Below are positions 24,011-36,722 of a DNA stretch of 64,000 bases, one piece after another. This DNA comes from Ptychodera flava. Lineage: Eukaryota > Hemichordata > Enteropneusta > Ptychoderidae. The notes under the pieces were generated by a model. That model had not been told where the DNA came from. It worked only from the letters and a program-made list of their open reading frames with translations, and did no database searches. A program made the position numbers and the translations under genes. The DNA is taken from contig NW_027248278.1 in NCBI RefSeq assembly GCF_041260155.1, positions 18,798,244-18,862,243 of the forward strand, read 5' to 3'. Positions within the stretch are counted from its first letter, which is position 1. Each line of letters opens with the position of its first letter.

Positions 24011-25518
24011 GGCCTTGACTATAGATTTGCATATATCTCAATTTTGAGTCACATCAGACTAGCCATTTTTAAAATTCCGTCGAAGAATCTATTACCAAGG
24101 AGGGGAGACCTCTGACATAAAATTATTCTAAGAATATTTTTGCTTTCTCAAAAATGTCAAACCATCTCTAAGCCTCCACTAAGCGTTGCGTATTGTAAGC
24201 ACGATAATGGTGGTGTATATGTACATAATAATTAAAATTCGCGGCTCACATTTTCATGTTTTGTGCACTGATAAACTGTTCACACGTTCGCAATTATATA
24301 TATACAAACAGTACAGAATGTAAGCCCACTCTGTTTTCTAAATGAGTTCACGACTTGAAAGCGATTATAAGACCGTTAATATAGCATGGTAATATTAAAC
24401 GAGGGTTTTTGGGCTATGTCTCGACGGAACTTGGACCTATGGTACCGGTTAGTTCCCATTTGCATGAGTGGGCCAGCACTTACGGATGGAACAAGGGTTG
24501 GGTCAAATTATTCATCTTCAAAAATTGAAACCAAACTACTAAGGGACGTATGTTCCAGAATTCGTTTCATGATCAGCTGAAACTCCTTAAACTTTGTAGC
24601 TATTGGGCGATGGACCTGGCAGCGACAAGCATCATTCGAGGGTTTACATCACCTGAGCGATGGACTTCTTTGGTTCTACTGCGCATGCTCAAAGTGGAGA
24701 ACAGCGAACGCACAAATATGATCAATAGCGATCAAAATCATGACGTTAGTGCATGTTGCCGTGCCACAAGGGTCAGGTGAAAGTGAAAACCTGATGTTAA
24801 TCTTGAAATCTTTGATAAGAACCCCAACGCGTGTGTCGCTACTAAGAAATGGATGATTTTTATTGATACAAATCAGTATTGAGTACTTGCAGTATTCTTA
24901 TGTTCAGTGAGCAATCGATGTACACAAAAGGACTCTGTATTCTTTGCAGTTTTCACAGAATATCGTCAACTAAATGCACAAAATTTTAAATTTTTTGAAA
25001 CATAACATAAATCACAAACTCTGATTAACTTATCTGGAGACGCACACAGCAGCTATTGTCGATGATTTCAATTTTGGCCAAACAACATTTCAATTGAACT
25101 GGGTTTCGTGCCATATGGACTTATTAATAAGCTCGAGCAAAGCATAGACTTTAAAAACGGAGGTCTATGGGCAAAGTGAGGCCTGAACAACTTGAGCTGG
25201 AACATCTTAAGACTAGATCATCTAGAAATCTTACCGAATTTTTGGACTAATTATAATATCGCCCCCCCCCCCAAAAAAAAAACAAAAAAAACAAAAACCC
25301 CGATAAATTAGTGTTTAGTAAGACGAGGACATAACTACTTACGAAGAGAAATCGGATATAGTATAATATGGACACTTGACAAGTCGGGCGCGTTATGATA
25401 AGATTGGGGCCACAGGGGCACACAAGTGCTAATTGAAATATGAGAAAGAAAAAAAGAATACTGCTATTAAACCTGGTTTTTTGTATGAGCCTTATTTCCT
25501 TTGGTCTGACTCATTTTA
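24011..25518. other. Unit B, no gene seen
   Basis: Counterpart of 11341-12779. Frames here do not match the frames of unit A, which argues against coding. A C-run then A-run sits at about 25260-25300. Confidence 0.5.
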
Positions 25519-25940
25519 TTGTACAAGGTATTTCATTTAATATTTGACATTTCACCAGGTGAGCTATTAAAATACTTCAACGCTTCTTTATCGAACAGCA
25601 CAACAGTACAATACAATGCTTGGCCACAACAAAAAATGTACCGTATTACCTGTGCAAATTTCAGTAGAGTTGTGACGTCTTCTCGTGCGGTATCGTTTGT
25701 CAAATCGCACAAAGGAACTGGTGAAGAGAATCAAACGTTGGCCGGAACTATGATGTTGAGACTCCACCTTATTATCTAAACAAGCCTCGTAGTTTCGAAA
25801 CGTCACCATTTGCACATTTCGACAGAAGGGCAAACGGAAATCATTGTTACAAAGCAACCTTTCGTGTTGGTAGGTCAAACGCATTTGGCATATTTAGAAT
25901 GGGAGTGGATCTGTACAGGGAGACGGTCACGACTGATCAT
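25519..25940 (+). repeat. Inverted arm, left, unit B
   Basis: Reverse-complement partner of 26640-27060, with the spacer shortened to about 700 bp. The open frame 25519-25779 (FDISPGELLKYFNASLSN) is the translation of this arm. Confidence 0.7.
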
Positions 25941-26639
25941 TAATGCTATGTGATTCTCTTGAGGGCGCTGAAAATTAAATCATTCGTAACACAATTCCAA
26001 TGCCAATCAAACAGGAAACAGCAACCCGGATTTTATTCGGTTGTGCTTTGTCCTTGTGCTTGATATGAGTCTGTCTGTTGGCCTGATATAAAGATAATGA
26101 AAAAACCTCACATTATGTTTGTTTTCTTCATTCAATTTTTTCGATCATTTACGAAATTCGTCATGTGATTTTTACGGGTTCCAACTCACAACCAATGATA
26201 CCAGAAAAGAAATCAAATTGTAGACAAAATCCCCACTTCTGCAAAAAAGGTAGTTCAATGCCAGAGCTAAATTAATGCAATGATTGACCTCTGACCTCAG
26301 CAGAGCTGGAGTACAATGAAGCACACGCCTGCAAGTACAGACATGTAAATATGCAACATACACGTAGACAAAATCAAACTATGAATGCATCGCTAGAAGC
26401 ATTTCCATGATGAAGCTAAAAAGCAAAGATGTAATCAACGTAGAACAATTATATCAAAAGCAATTGATTTGCGTTTAATAATTATTTCTACCTACGCAAA
26501 TCAGAATAGCCATGATCATGATGCGATTGCAAATGGTTTTTTCGTTAATGTTGGTATGATAATAAGGTTTATGAGACAAAACTGACATCACATTCCGAAC
26601 GGTTCGATGAACAGCGCCCTCTTGAGATGCATGTTGCAT

Positions 26640-27060
26640 TGATGATCAGCCAGAAACCTTTCCACCTCCCGTTTTGAAAAAAGTCAAACCCGTCCGAACT
26701 ACCTACACTACAGATTGCATAGTAACAATGGTTTCCGTTTGCCCGCTTTCAGAATGTGCTAGTGGTCACGTTTCGACATACCAGGAATATTTGAAACAGG
26801 TGAGTTTTGACAACAGAGACATGAATTCTGGTCAAAGTTGGGTTATCTTCACTAGTTTCTTTGTGTGATTTGAGAGACGATATCGCTTGACTAGATGACG
26901 CAACCGCACAGCAATATGTGCAGGTGATACAGTTCAACCATTTTTGTCGTGGTCAAGCATTGTCTTGCATTGTTGTGTTGTTCGATACAGAAAGGTGTGG
27001 AAATATTTTAATGACCTACCTTTTGAAATGTCAAACATCAAATGAGATATCTTGCGAAAT
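26640..27060 (-). repeat. Inverted arm, right, unit B
   Basis: Inverted partner of 25519-25940 and counterpart of 14100-14510. The frame that is open in unit A is broken here. Confidence 0.65.
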
Positions 27061-27327
27061 AAAATGTCCTAATACATAGCGATTGGAAGATATGGAGTTA
27101 GAATCCGAGGTGACAGGTCGTGTCTTACTTAATACTTGTATCCTTTCGAACTCGGCGCCGTGATAATTATCAACCAAGTTCGACACGTGCCGACATTGTG
27201 TTGATGAGTCCATTGACTGCAGGCGGGTAAGTATCATGAAGTATTTCTTTGCTTTCGTTTCTCAGACAATGGGCATGATGTTAGAACAACGGCATTACTC
27301 ATACTCTGCAATCACAGACACAGGCAT

Positions 27328-27328
<1 letters not shown>

Positions 27329-27367
<39 letters not shown>

Positions 27368-27400
27368 ACACATACATACACACATACAAACATACAAACA
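27329..27400. repeat. (CA)n/(CATA)n microsatellite
   Basis: About 16 CA units followed by CATACA/CAAACATA variants, at the junction of units B and C. Confidence 0.95.
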
Positions 27401-28120
27401 TACATATATGTCGACTAGCTGGTAATAAAAAAAACAAAACAAACAAAAATATCACTGTACAAGAGTGGGATGATCTAGCCGAGTTAGTTGATCACTAATT
27501 TCTCCGGTACCATAGATTGTGATTCTGAATACGATGAAGAAAGGGGCATTGATAACCAATCTGTAATTTAAATTCCTAAAACAAAGTGTTGTTCCATTAG
27601 TAATGGTTGTTACCGTCGCTTATTGTTGATTGGCCAATCGTTTCTGAAAGCGTCGATCATCATACGTTTGATTTCAACAGGATGCGTTGAAAAGTGTCAT
27701 ATTTATACCAGTCGTACTATATACACTTTGGTTTGCATTCTTTCATGTTGGTTCAAACCTAACCAAACATGGCACATAGTCGAGCGAGTGCCAGGTAAGT
27801 ATACACTGGGTTAGACTGCAATGAGAGAAACCAAGCGGTCGCAAGTACGCAAGAATACTACTTGCTCGTGCTTCAGATACCTGTTACTGACAAATTACAC
27901 CAGACACTTCAAATTACTAACAAGGCTAATTTACCGATGGCTTTGCAAGTCGATCTTCATATAAACAGAATGGGCGTTCGACTCAGTCTCTCACCACAAG
28001 GCTAGATTCAGGTGCAGCCAACGAACCATGCACTTTTGAAGAGGTCCTTATTATGATAAGATAATTGCGCATGATGCGAATTGCGCCGTTTTGGTGGGAA
28101 GGACTGTAGGGGGAGGGTTT

Positions 28121-28380
28121 AAGCGGTGAATTCGTTTCTTCGGTTAGATAAAGTTTGTATGTGCGATGTGTGATAGTGAGCATGCGTGCGTGAGTGCTTC
28201 ACGAACTCTACAACGTGTGGAGCGGTCTCAGTCAGAAAAATGTAACAACTTAGCCGGCTATTGAACCACTTTTTTTTGGGAGTGGAGATTTAGCAGACCG
28301 GTTCTCTCTGTGGCCTCTCCGCTAGGCGACTGATGCCGTATGTTGTGGGTTCGAACCCGACTGTAAACTAGCCTTATAAT
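28121..28380 (+). mobile_element. tRNA-related SINE unit
   Basis: Present in unit C only; at the matching place unit B has about 87 bp of other sequence. It contains a tRNA-like part with A-box-like ATTTAGCAGACCGG and B box GGGTTCGAACCC (28347-28358), preceded by about 150 bp including GAGCATGCGTGCGTGAGTGC. The same sequence in reverse orientation is the 325-bp unit of the array at 61543-62998. The tRNA-like part lies at the 3' side here, unlike a usual SINE head, so the true ends are uncertain. No poly(A) tail or clear target duplication. Confidence 0.65.
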
Positions 28381-28597
28381 GTAGCTGTAACGCATCTCAA
28401 AGATGTATCTAAATTCATGTGACCAAGTACAAGGATATCACACGTAATGTATTTTGAAAAATATCCAATGTCGCTAACAAATGACTGCAATTCCTTTATC
28501 ACCATTAAGACTGGATATCACACACGGGGTCACGCTGACCGTTGAAGAATAGCCGTATTTTCCCTATTTTCAGGACCACAACGAGAATATGTATTAA

Positions 28598-28949
28598 GGT
28601 AGAACGCGCCTCGGGGACAGATGTTCGGAGTCTCTAATTGCTACAACTCTCGTCTGATCTATCACTCTTTGGGGGCTCATTTCAAAGCTCTTGGAGACAG
28701 AAACACTTTCATCGTCTTAGTTTTTTAAATATCCAAAATTTATTTTATCCTATAGAGTTAACACAGGGATAGCGGCCATTTTGAATTTCAAAGTATCGCA
28801 AAATTATCTGTTATTTCTTTCTCTAGTTCCAAACTTTTGCACGGTGACCACCGTATTTTATTGTTGATTTGATAAGAGAATGATTATAAGTTCATTTACG
28901 AAATTTTGAGCAAATGTTTAAGTCTTTCTCTTTAGAGGCGCATACCACA
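28598..28949. mobile_element. TTAA-flanked MITE, unit C copy
   Basis: Left TTAA 28594-28597 followed by GGTAGAACGCGCCTCGGGGA, right TTAA 28950-28953 after GGCGCATACCACA. Same insertion as in units A and B. Confidence 0.75.
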
Positions 28950-29478
28950 TTAAACCTTAAACACACACAACAAATAGGCTTGAAAATATATCTTTAAGAA
29001 GCCGTTCTAAAATGTGGCCAGTCTCTGCGAACTTGACTCCCAAATAGAAGGTGCCATGTTCTGTAATTTTGACAATATGCAAACAAATACGGCATCGTAC
29101 CCATGATAGTTGAAGCATGAACTTGGCGAAGTGAATTCATTGCCTTGCATCTTGAACCCCTTCTCTGAGCACAAGTATAAAAGTGCAAAGATCGAAGTAA
29201 AGAGTAATGACGTTTACTTTCCACAAAGATGATAAATTGCTGAAATAGTTTATTTAAAGCTGATTCAAAGTGACAAAATGTGTACAGGAGTGGAAAATTC
29301 TCAGTACAAAAATGTCAACAAATGAAAAGCCCTGCTACTGATGTCAAATGACAGTCTATTATAGCGACAAAATTCACACCACCTCATTATTAAATCTAAA
29401 TATTGGTTACATTTTATGACTATTACTTTGGAATCCCAGTTTCGTCAACTTTTCCTATTATTTGTTTAGCTCTGTTGT

Positions 29479-29959
29479 TCATTCGGCAATTTCTTCAAAC
29501 ACCTTGTCGATTAATTCCTGCTTCATTTCTCTGTCTTCAATTTCTTCAATTTCTTCTTCCAGCTCATCTCTGTCAAAATGATGGAATATATTCTGTTCTA
29601 TAACTATGTCTGTTTGTGAGAGTGCATGAAGAATTCTACAAGGTTCAACTTTGTCTATCATAACATTCAAAGGGCAGTGAATTTACTATCACAGCGAACA
29701 ATACCATAATCCTGTTAAGTACTAATTGTACCAATCGTCGTGTATGTGATTTATATCAACTTCATTTATAGTGATTAAATATTATGCTTGAAAAAAAATT
29801 ATGTACTTACATAACCTCATTTATTATTCCCTCGCGTTTGTCTTCCAAGTTAATCACAGGCCTTCTTCTTCTTCTTCTACTGACACCTTCGGAGTCGCTT
29901 ATCAGGAGACTCATCACCAGAGCCAAACACAAAAGTAATGCCAATCTGGTCCTCATCAT
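29479..29959 (-). CDS. Secreted small peptide precursor, copy C
   Basis: Intact two-exon copy. The signal-peptide exon codes from ATGATG at 29959 to 29811 (49 codons plus two bases), then donor GTAAGT. The last exon begins at 29569 after TTTTGACAG and ends at TGA 29481-29479. The joined frame gives 79 residues: signal peptide MMRTRLALLLCLALVMSLLI, then SDSEGVSRRRRRRPVINLED, then an acidic amphipathic helix (DELEEEIEEIEDREMKQEL) ending FEEIAE. Compared with copy A the arginine run is six rather than five, and the C-terminal tail (QSEEPNK) is absent. The only upstream promoter and non-coding exon are at 34322-34443 in unit D, which would make intron 1 about 4.3 kb. Family and function are not recognised; secretion follows from the signal peptide. 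Confidence 0.75.
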
Positions 29960-30893
29960 CACGAAATATTCTTCAATCAACAGTTAACCAAATAAATCTA
30001 ATCAGAGACAGGGAAAGCAATATATGAGTTAGGATGTGCAGTTTTTTAGTTCAATGTTCAAAATACCTTTGTCATTATCATATACTGGTAAAACTTTTGC
30101 ATGGTTTTCATAACGATACTAATCAAGGCACTTTGCATAAACGAATATAACTATTAAAGAAACTAAGCTTTCGATGCAGCTAAAGCAATAAACAATACAT
30201 GCAAACAGATGCTTTAACATTGTTCTATACTTTATCGCCGATATTCTATTTCACATGTGCAAACGGAAATGTGTTAAGGCACCAGAATCGATCGACAACT
30301 TCCTGGCTACGATCAACACTTCTTATTTCTGAAATAAAACGGACCGGACGACCAGAGTATGTGCATCTCCACAAGCAAAAACTCAAGACAATGTTCCTAG
30401 ATTGACATCCAACTTTAAGAATACAATATATTGGAATTGGACGAATGACACATGACGATATGATAACATCAAAATTTAGGACGACGTAACCGTTGAAGAG
30501 CTACTGAGTGCCTTGTGGCATGGAGACCAATCCCAGAATCCTTTGCTGACACCATTATAGTGTTGATACAGCTAGTGTTGCCAATACAAGTTAAAGTAGT
30601 CGGCATACATGGCAATGATAGGAATAGAACAACAGGTTTCAGAACTTTTTACTATCTCTGACGAGGATATTTCCGAATTATTTTATCGCTACAAACGACC
30701 CAAGACAAAAGCATGTTTATAAAAGAAATTATATAATAGAGAGCTTTACAAACTTAAAAACTATATTGATTTCGGGATAAAACATTTATGACCGCTCTAA
30801 ATATGAACATCTGATCTCATTAAAGTTCAGATTTAAAGATTTTGAAGGTTATGAATTTGCCCGAAATCAAGAGGAACAATTGTCTTTAACATT

Positions 30894-33433
30894 GGGGGAG
30901 CGCGTGTGTAAAGGGTAGTCAGCACCGGTGGGGATGACTTACACGTAATTTGAGTGGCAATGGTGTTTAATCAGCGTTCATGGCTGCTCAGCAAAATGAT
31001 TTTGTAGTGCTAAACAGAGGACACTTTTCGACAAAATTGGTACCAGATAAGCTCATGCATATCCACCCCACTATTTTGCGGTCAAAAAATGAAGCATTTT
31101 GCTCGTTGCCGGATACAGTGACCAAATATTTAGCTTAGAGTCGACCTATACAAAACACTTTGGCAACTGTTACTAATTCAAATTGTTGTCAATCATGACT
31201 CACGTAGGTTGCGAAAATTCATGAACGCTTGACTGATTGCATTATTGACCTGGCGACAACACACACCAATGGACAGAGTTTGGCAATTTGAACAGCGATA
31301 AATTTAAATCGTAAATACATGACCCAGTTCGCTACCTTACACACTGAGAGGTTAAAATAAAAAAAATCTTTTTTTGAACAGTTATGCGGCCCTGGAATGG
31401 CCGTTTTGTTTTGGTGCGTTTGAAGGCATGTATACTTTAAGTGTGCCAGGCCTATCCATTTTTGTTTTGTGTCGGCATAGAATTCAATTACGTCCATGGT
31501 GTTGGTAACGCATGCCATGGTTTACATTCACAATGCCGACACTTGGCAGCAGTGAGGTCTATCGGAATAGTTTGCTTGGTGTCTGGTTAACTGTACCTTT
31601 TTTGATCTACGAAAAATAGGACTATCCTGATCTCTGCTGACATTATTAGATCCCGGTCTCTGTGACTGAAAAAGGCTGCGAATGCTGCTTCGAATTCCTG
31701 TCCTTCACCTGACACGACGAGTAGCAAAGAACATCTTTCGGCGACGAACGCCTAACTATCTCTGACACACCAACTCAACGACTCGTGAGTCGTCTGGTGA
31801 AGAAATGCCCCGAGCGATTGACTGTGATGTACCTTAGATGTAATCATGTGCAATAACCGTCATTCAGATGTGATATTTCTTTGTCCAAGAAAACGTTTGC
31901 TGATTCCATCAGAATTTGCTTAGGTTACTAGTATAGCCGCTGGAAAAACTATCGAGAGCGCTACGGCATTCTTACCCACTGATAATCGATGCATCGATGG
32001 TCTGTGACTCAATTCTTGTTGCACATAGATAAACCCTTTCTATAGGAAAACTGTCTAAATATTTAGAGTATATTTTATTCGACTAAAACAACATTTCATC
32101 ACGGAAACACCCTGGATAATCGTGGTCGGCACATAACACATCTTTGCCTTGCTAAGAGCACAGTGCACGGATAGACGACTCGAGTCGACAATGCAAATCA
32201 ATAGAGTGGCAAAGGACATTGACAGGATTTCAACATTTTGAAACTGAATATGGCTAAACTACCTTGACGCGGTATAAATCTGAACTGTACATTTTCTTGC
32301 ATATTCAATTTGGAAACATTTTTACGAAATGGAACTCAGCATTGCTCTCTCAGCATTGGCAGACGACAAAACGTATGAAAATCAGAGAAAGCATATATTT
32401 TACACGTTAAAAACTGATATCTATATGTGGTATTGGTTAACAATATAATGCAACTGATTGAGAATAATGAAAACGACAAAAACTAAGGAGAAGTTTTAAA
32501 AAAATTACCTGAGATAAAGACATAATGCTGTATCTAAAGTCTTCGCAGTGGGAGGTAAATTATATTGCGTCGTTCGAAATTATTATGGACTCCCTAGTAT
32601 ATTGTCAATCAGCACAACAACAAACCTTTGGATTTCGGGTCATAATCGGAAATGATTGTAAAACTTCCTGATGTGAAAAATACGCTCGGGAAATGACATG
32701 TCTTTATCGATATCTCGCGATCCGCGCTCAATTGCAACGTTAAATATCTACCGTTGGCATTCAAAATGTGTTTTAAAAATGTCCACCAAGTGGGAGCCAC
32801 TTTAAGAATAACTTTTGCATTTTAGTTGAACTGTTATATATTTCTGTATTTAAGCCCGATGAAGATTACTCACTCTCGAAAAGTGTAAATAAATAGAGGC
32901 GACAGCCAAACTGAAGTTACCGACGAAGACACCGAAGGACAAAAAACACACAAGGGCCGAAACTCTGTGACAACAACAACAGCTGAAAACATTACGGCGT
33001 GCAAAGGCGAAATGTCATTGGTATTTTAAAATCTACAACTGGCAGCACTAGCTCTGCTCTCCGGGTCTATGAAAGATGTCCATGATAGACTTGTTGAAGA
33101 CAACTTACAGCGTTTTAGTTAGTAAAGCTACCGAAGGCAAGTAATACTGACTAGAATTAACGCAAACATGATCGTGATTTATAAACAAAGAGACTGCAAT
33201 TCCAATATTTGCAAGATAAACAACAGAGCAAAAAATCTAACGTAAACGACCATCCCAGTTGGAAACATCGTATCAGCTTTTCAATTAGAAAAGTTTTCTA
33301 TCCACTTTCTCGCCGCCTGTGCTGTCAAAATACGACGATTTCAAATCTCTCGAATGTAAGTGTTCGTCAGTAATTCAAGGGCATCTTTTTAACACTTTAT
33401 TAAAACGAAGTATACTGTTTAGTTAACCATTCA
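30894..33433. other. Unique 2.5 kb block inside intron 1 of copy C
   Basis: Sequence unrelated to the duplicated units, beginning GGGGGAGCGCGTGTGTAAAG. It is flanked on both sides by the same intron segment in direct orientation (30396-30893 and 33434-34000). No domain, TIR or long frame was recognised. The minus-strand frame 31518-31219 has no known motif. Confidence 0.5.
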
Positions 33434-34321
33434 TTTCTAGACTGACTTAGAACTTTAAGAATACAACATATTGGGAAAGGATGAATAGAAAATGACGATA
33501 TGAAACACTACAATTTAGGACGGCGTCGCCATTAAGTGCGTTCAAATTAAACCTTGTAGAGGTACTGAGTCCGTACTTCTATTTTGACCACACCCAGAAT
33601 CCTTGCTGACATCATCACTACAAACACAGCCTTGATGCAGATACTGTGGTCAATACGAGTCCCCATACAAAGTACAAAAACGGCATTGGTAGCAGGCATA
33701 CATGGCATACCAATGAAATAAATCGGACAATAGTTTTAAGAACTTCTTACAATGTCTAGCGAGGATATTTTCGAACTTTCTTATCGATAAAAACGATCCG
33801 AGACAAAAGCATGTCTTTAAAAGAAATTATATAAAAGATAGCCCTACTAACTTAAAAACTATATTGATTCTGGGATTAAAACATTTATGACTGTTCCAAA
33901 TATGAACATCCGATCTCATCGAAGTTCAGATTTTAAGACTTCGGAATGTTATGAATTTGCCTAAAATCAAGAGGCACAATAGTCTTTAACATTGAACATT
34001 AATGTATTTCAGTTCTCCCAGTACAGAATAATTAAAACTATGCTATCAAACAAATAACACACAAATATATCATATCAGTAACAGTTACAACCGATATCGA
34101 GTTATGACCCGGTGACTACAGAATGCAATGAAGATGTATTAAAATAACGCAAACTCGGGAAAGATGAACAATGTCTGGAAAGATAAGAATAAATAAATCC
34201 TGTCGATGAAGCTTAGACAGGATTAACATCGAGAAAGCTATCACTTCTCGACTCCGTCTATATTCTACTAAGTTTACACTTTCACAAGTATACTTGACTG
34301 CTAAATCACCAAGTCACTCAC

Positions 34322-34446
34322 CGATTTATGTGTCCTTCTGAACTTCAAGAGCTGAGAAGCTGCACTGCCAGGTTTTGTTTTTTGTTTTGTTACTTGTATT
34401 AAACCGATTGTCTAGATGAAGGATGGACTAGGACCTTATATAATAC
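34322..34446 (-). promoter_or_regulatory. TATA promoter and non-coding exon 1, unit D
   Basis: Minus-strand TATATAAGGTCC at 34442-34431, exon to 34322, then donor GTGAGTGA. It has diverged in the exon middle (TTTTGTTTTTTGTTTTG on the plus strand) but keeps TATA, the sequence around the donor and spacing. It is the only candidate promoter for the coding exons of copy C. Confidence 0.5.
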
Positions 34447-34679
34447 TCCATTCCAGACCAGTAAATGCTATCCTTTGATTTCGACTCATTCGTTGATTTT
34501 CATACTCAGACAAGACTTATTAATATTCTTTGCAAATAGAAAGCATTCGTTCAGAAAATTGCATGTCAAATCTTGTCCCTTTGTCAATAACACTCTCGGC
34601 ATATAGAAAGCATTTGTTAGCTAGAAAGCATTCTGCAGTTAGAAACCGTCTACAATCTTCCCAGGTATACGAATAATTT

Positions 34680-35280
34680 GCTTGTTTGGCCCTTTGTTTC
34701 AGATGATCTCTTTCCAACATTGTTGTGCTAATTTCATATTTGATCCAAGGAACATTGTAACGCCTGACACATTGATTAACAATCTGTCCTCGTCTTTACA
34801 AACATTCCATAATAACTGTTTAAAAATAGCCAATACACGTTCAACGTCACCAAAACTACAAACTAAATTCCATGGTACACCTTAAAGGTTTCGCATAAAT
34901 GAGAACTGAGATCAAAATTCTTAAATTTGCGTGTCTTTATGAGCTTTGGTAGACCTGCTAGTAACTTGCATTTTCTCGTGACGAATACAGCATCATGATC
35001 AGAAAAGGTAGCTGTGACAACGCCCGATTCACTAATCCGGTGATTGACACAGACATAGGTGTGGTCAATGCAAGTTGGTGATTTGTCTGTTGACCTCGTG
35101 GTGTATGAAATGATTTGCACTCATATCAAATGCATCAACGTCAACATCAACCTTGTAGGTATTTGCATTGATGTGTATGGTCGTTAAGCTAACGTTAAGG
35201 GCTCTTAGTAGCATTTTGGGTATCTGCGGTAAAATTATACGAATTTTGATTATCTTTAATTCTGTTGAGATATTTGCATA
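34680..35280 (-). mobile_element. LINE endonuclease remnant, unit D
   Basis: Minus-strand frame shows CIDHTYVCVNHRI and FSDHDAVFVTRKCK, the C-terminal part of an apurinic-type LINE endonuclease. It is homologous to the LINEs in A and B but lacks the TIR element, so CTCTTAGTAGC near 35212 marks the pre-insertion sequence. Confidence 0.75.
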
Positions 35281-35760
35281 ACGTCAATGGAATGCATGTA
35301 GAACGATGTTCATTGGCACAGTATTGGCATAGTATTATAGACATTATTCAAGATAGAGCTAGGCACTCGCCGTGACTTGTTTGGAATTTGGCATATTGCG
35401 AATGACACTTTGTTGATGATTACACGCATTTTCATTACAGTTTTAGGCATTTTACTAATTATCTAATATATATGCAATACTATTATTTTAGTTTTTTTAT
35501 TATTTTAGGCATTTGCAAAAGTATTATAGATCCTTAGTAAATGACTTTTCAAGTCATACACATTCGCATCCTAATAGGCGATTGCAATGATGCTATAGGA
35601 ATTCAGGCCTACTTGGTGATTTAGGCCTTGGCTATAGTTTTGCATATATGTAAATTTGAGTTACATCAGACTTGCCTTTTTTAAAATTCCGTCGAGGTAT
35701 CTATTACCAAGGAGGGGAGACCTCTGACGTCAAATTATTCGAAACATATTTTTGTTGTCT
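35281..35760. repeat. AGGCATT-rich quasi-repeat, unit D
   Basis: Collinear with 10985-11420 of unit A: TAGGCATTTGCAAAAGTATTATAG and related words. No gene seen. Confidence 0.45.
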
Positions 35761-35811
35761 CAAAAATGACAAACACTGAAAGCAAGCTTAACAGGGTCTT
35801 CTTTCCCCGCG

Positions 35812-35814
<3 letters not shown>

Positions 35815-35895
<81 letters not shown>
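35815..35895. repeat. (TA)n microsatellite
   Basis: About 40 uninterrupted TA units at the head of the repeat copy 35896-36100. The frame reading YIYIYI across it is not a gene. Confidence 0.95.
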
Positions 35896-35897
<2 letters not shown>

Positions 35898-36100
35898 TTT
35901 TTGGTATATTTTAAACAATCAATCTTTCTGTGTTTTGATGAATTTGAGTGTAATAACCTAAAATCCTGAAAGTCATAGACCCTAAAACGCTGCTCTCAAA
36001 TCAGCGCCAGTCTCAATATGTGTTGGCGTGCTATGTAGAGGCGAGCTCTACTCTCTATGATGTTTGAAAACAAGTGGCAGTTTCTATAGCTTGGTCCAAA
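35896..36100 (+). repeat. Dispersed repeat headed by (TA)n, copy 1
   Basis: TTTTTGGTATATTTTAAACA followed by about 200 bp shared with 36720-36960, and for its first 80 bp with 49141-49230. All three copies are directly preceded by a (TA)n tract, so the microsatellite is probably part of the element. Confidence 0.6.
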
Positions 36101-36608
36101 ATTAGCTCTTGATAAAACTTCTTTTTAACTAATATGTTATGACAATTTATTTCAAATAACCCACGAAATGTTCAATCTTCAATCAACGTTCGGTTAGCAA
36201 ATAATAAGCGTTGCCGAAGCAAGGGTTCCAACTCACAACCAATGATAGCAGAGAAATCCAATACTAGACGAAATCTCCTTCTCTGCAAAAAGTTGGTTCA
36301 ATACCCGAGGCAAATTGTTTCAATGATTGACGTCTGACCTCCACAAAGCTGGAGTACAATGAAGCCCACTCCGGCAAGTACAGACATGTAAATATACAAC
36401 ATACTCATAAACAAAATCAAAACTATGAATGCATCGCTAAACGCTAAACAAAAGAAAACGAACATTGTAAATCAACAGAAACTGGGAAAGGAATTTACAC
36501 CTCTGTATGAAAACCTATTTGTGAGAGCAGGAATCAGAATGAACTTCAGATATTTAGTCGTGTGAAAGTGTCGAGAAGATGGCGCTCGTAAAATTGTTAC
36601 CTAGATCA

Positions 36609-36632
36609 ATATATATATATATATATATATAT

Positions 36633-36719
<87 letters not shown>
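36609..36719. repeat. (TA)n microsatellite
   Basis: About 110 bp of AT repeats with one ATCAAT interruption, directly before the second dispersed-repeat copy. Confidence 0.95.

Positions 36720-36722
<3 letters not shown>

Larger units (their letters stand above)
14757..27314. repeat. Segmental tandem duplication, unit B
   Basis: Second near full-length copy, collinear with unit A and differing by scattered substitutions and small indels. It starts again with a CACACA/CATACA tract and ends where the (CA)n at 27329 opens unit C. It carries the same LINE fragments at the same relative places, so those insertions came before the duplication. It lacks the second MITE found in unit A's intron. Confidence 0.9.
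27315..30893. repeat. Segmental tandem duplication, truncated unit C
   Basis: Collinear with units A and B from the microsatellite through the MITE and the coding exons of the peptide gene into its first intron. Homology stops abruptly after TTAACATT at 30893, where A and B continue with AAACATTAAACATG. It carries one insertion of its own, a tRNA-related SINE unit at 28121-28380. Confidence 0.85.
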
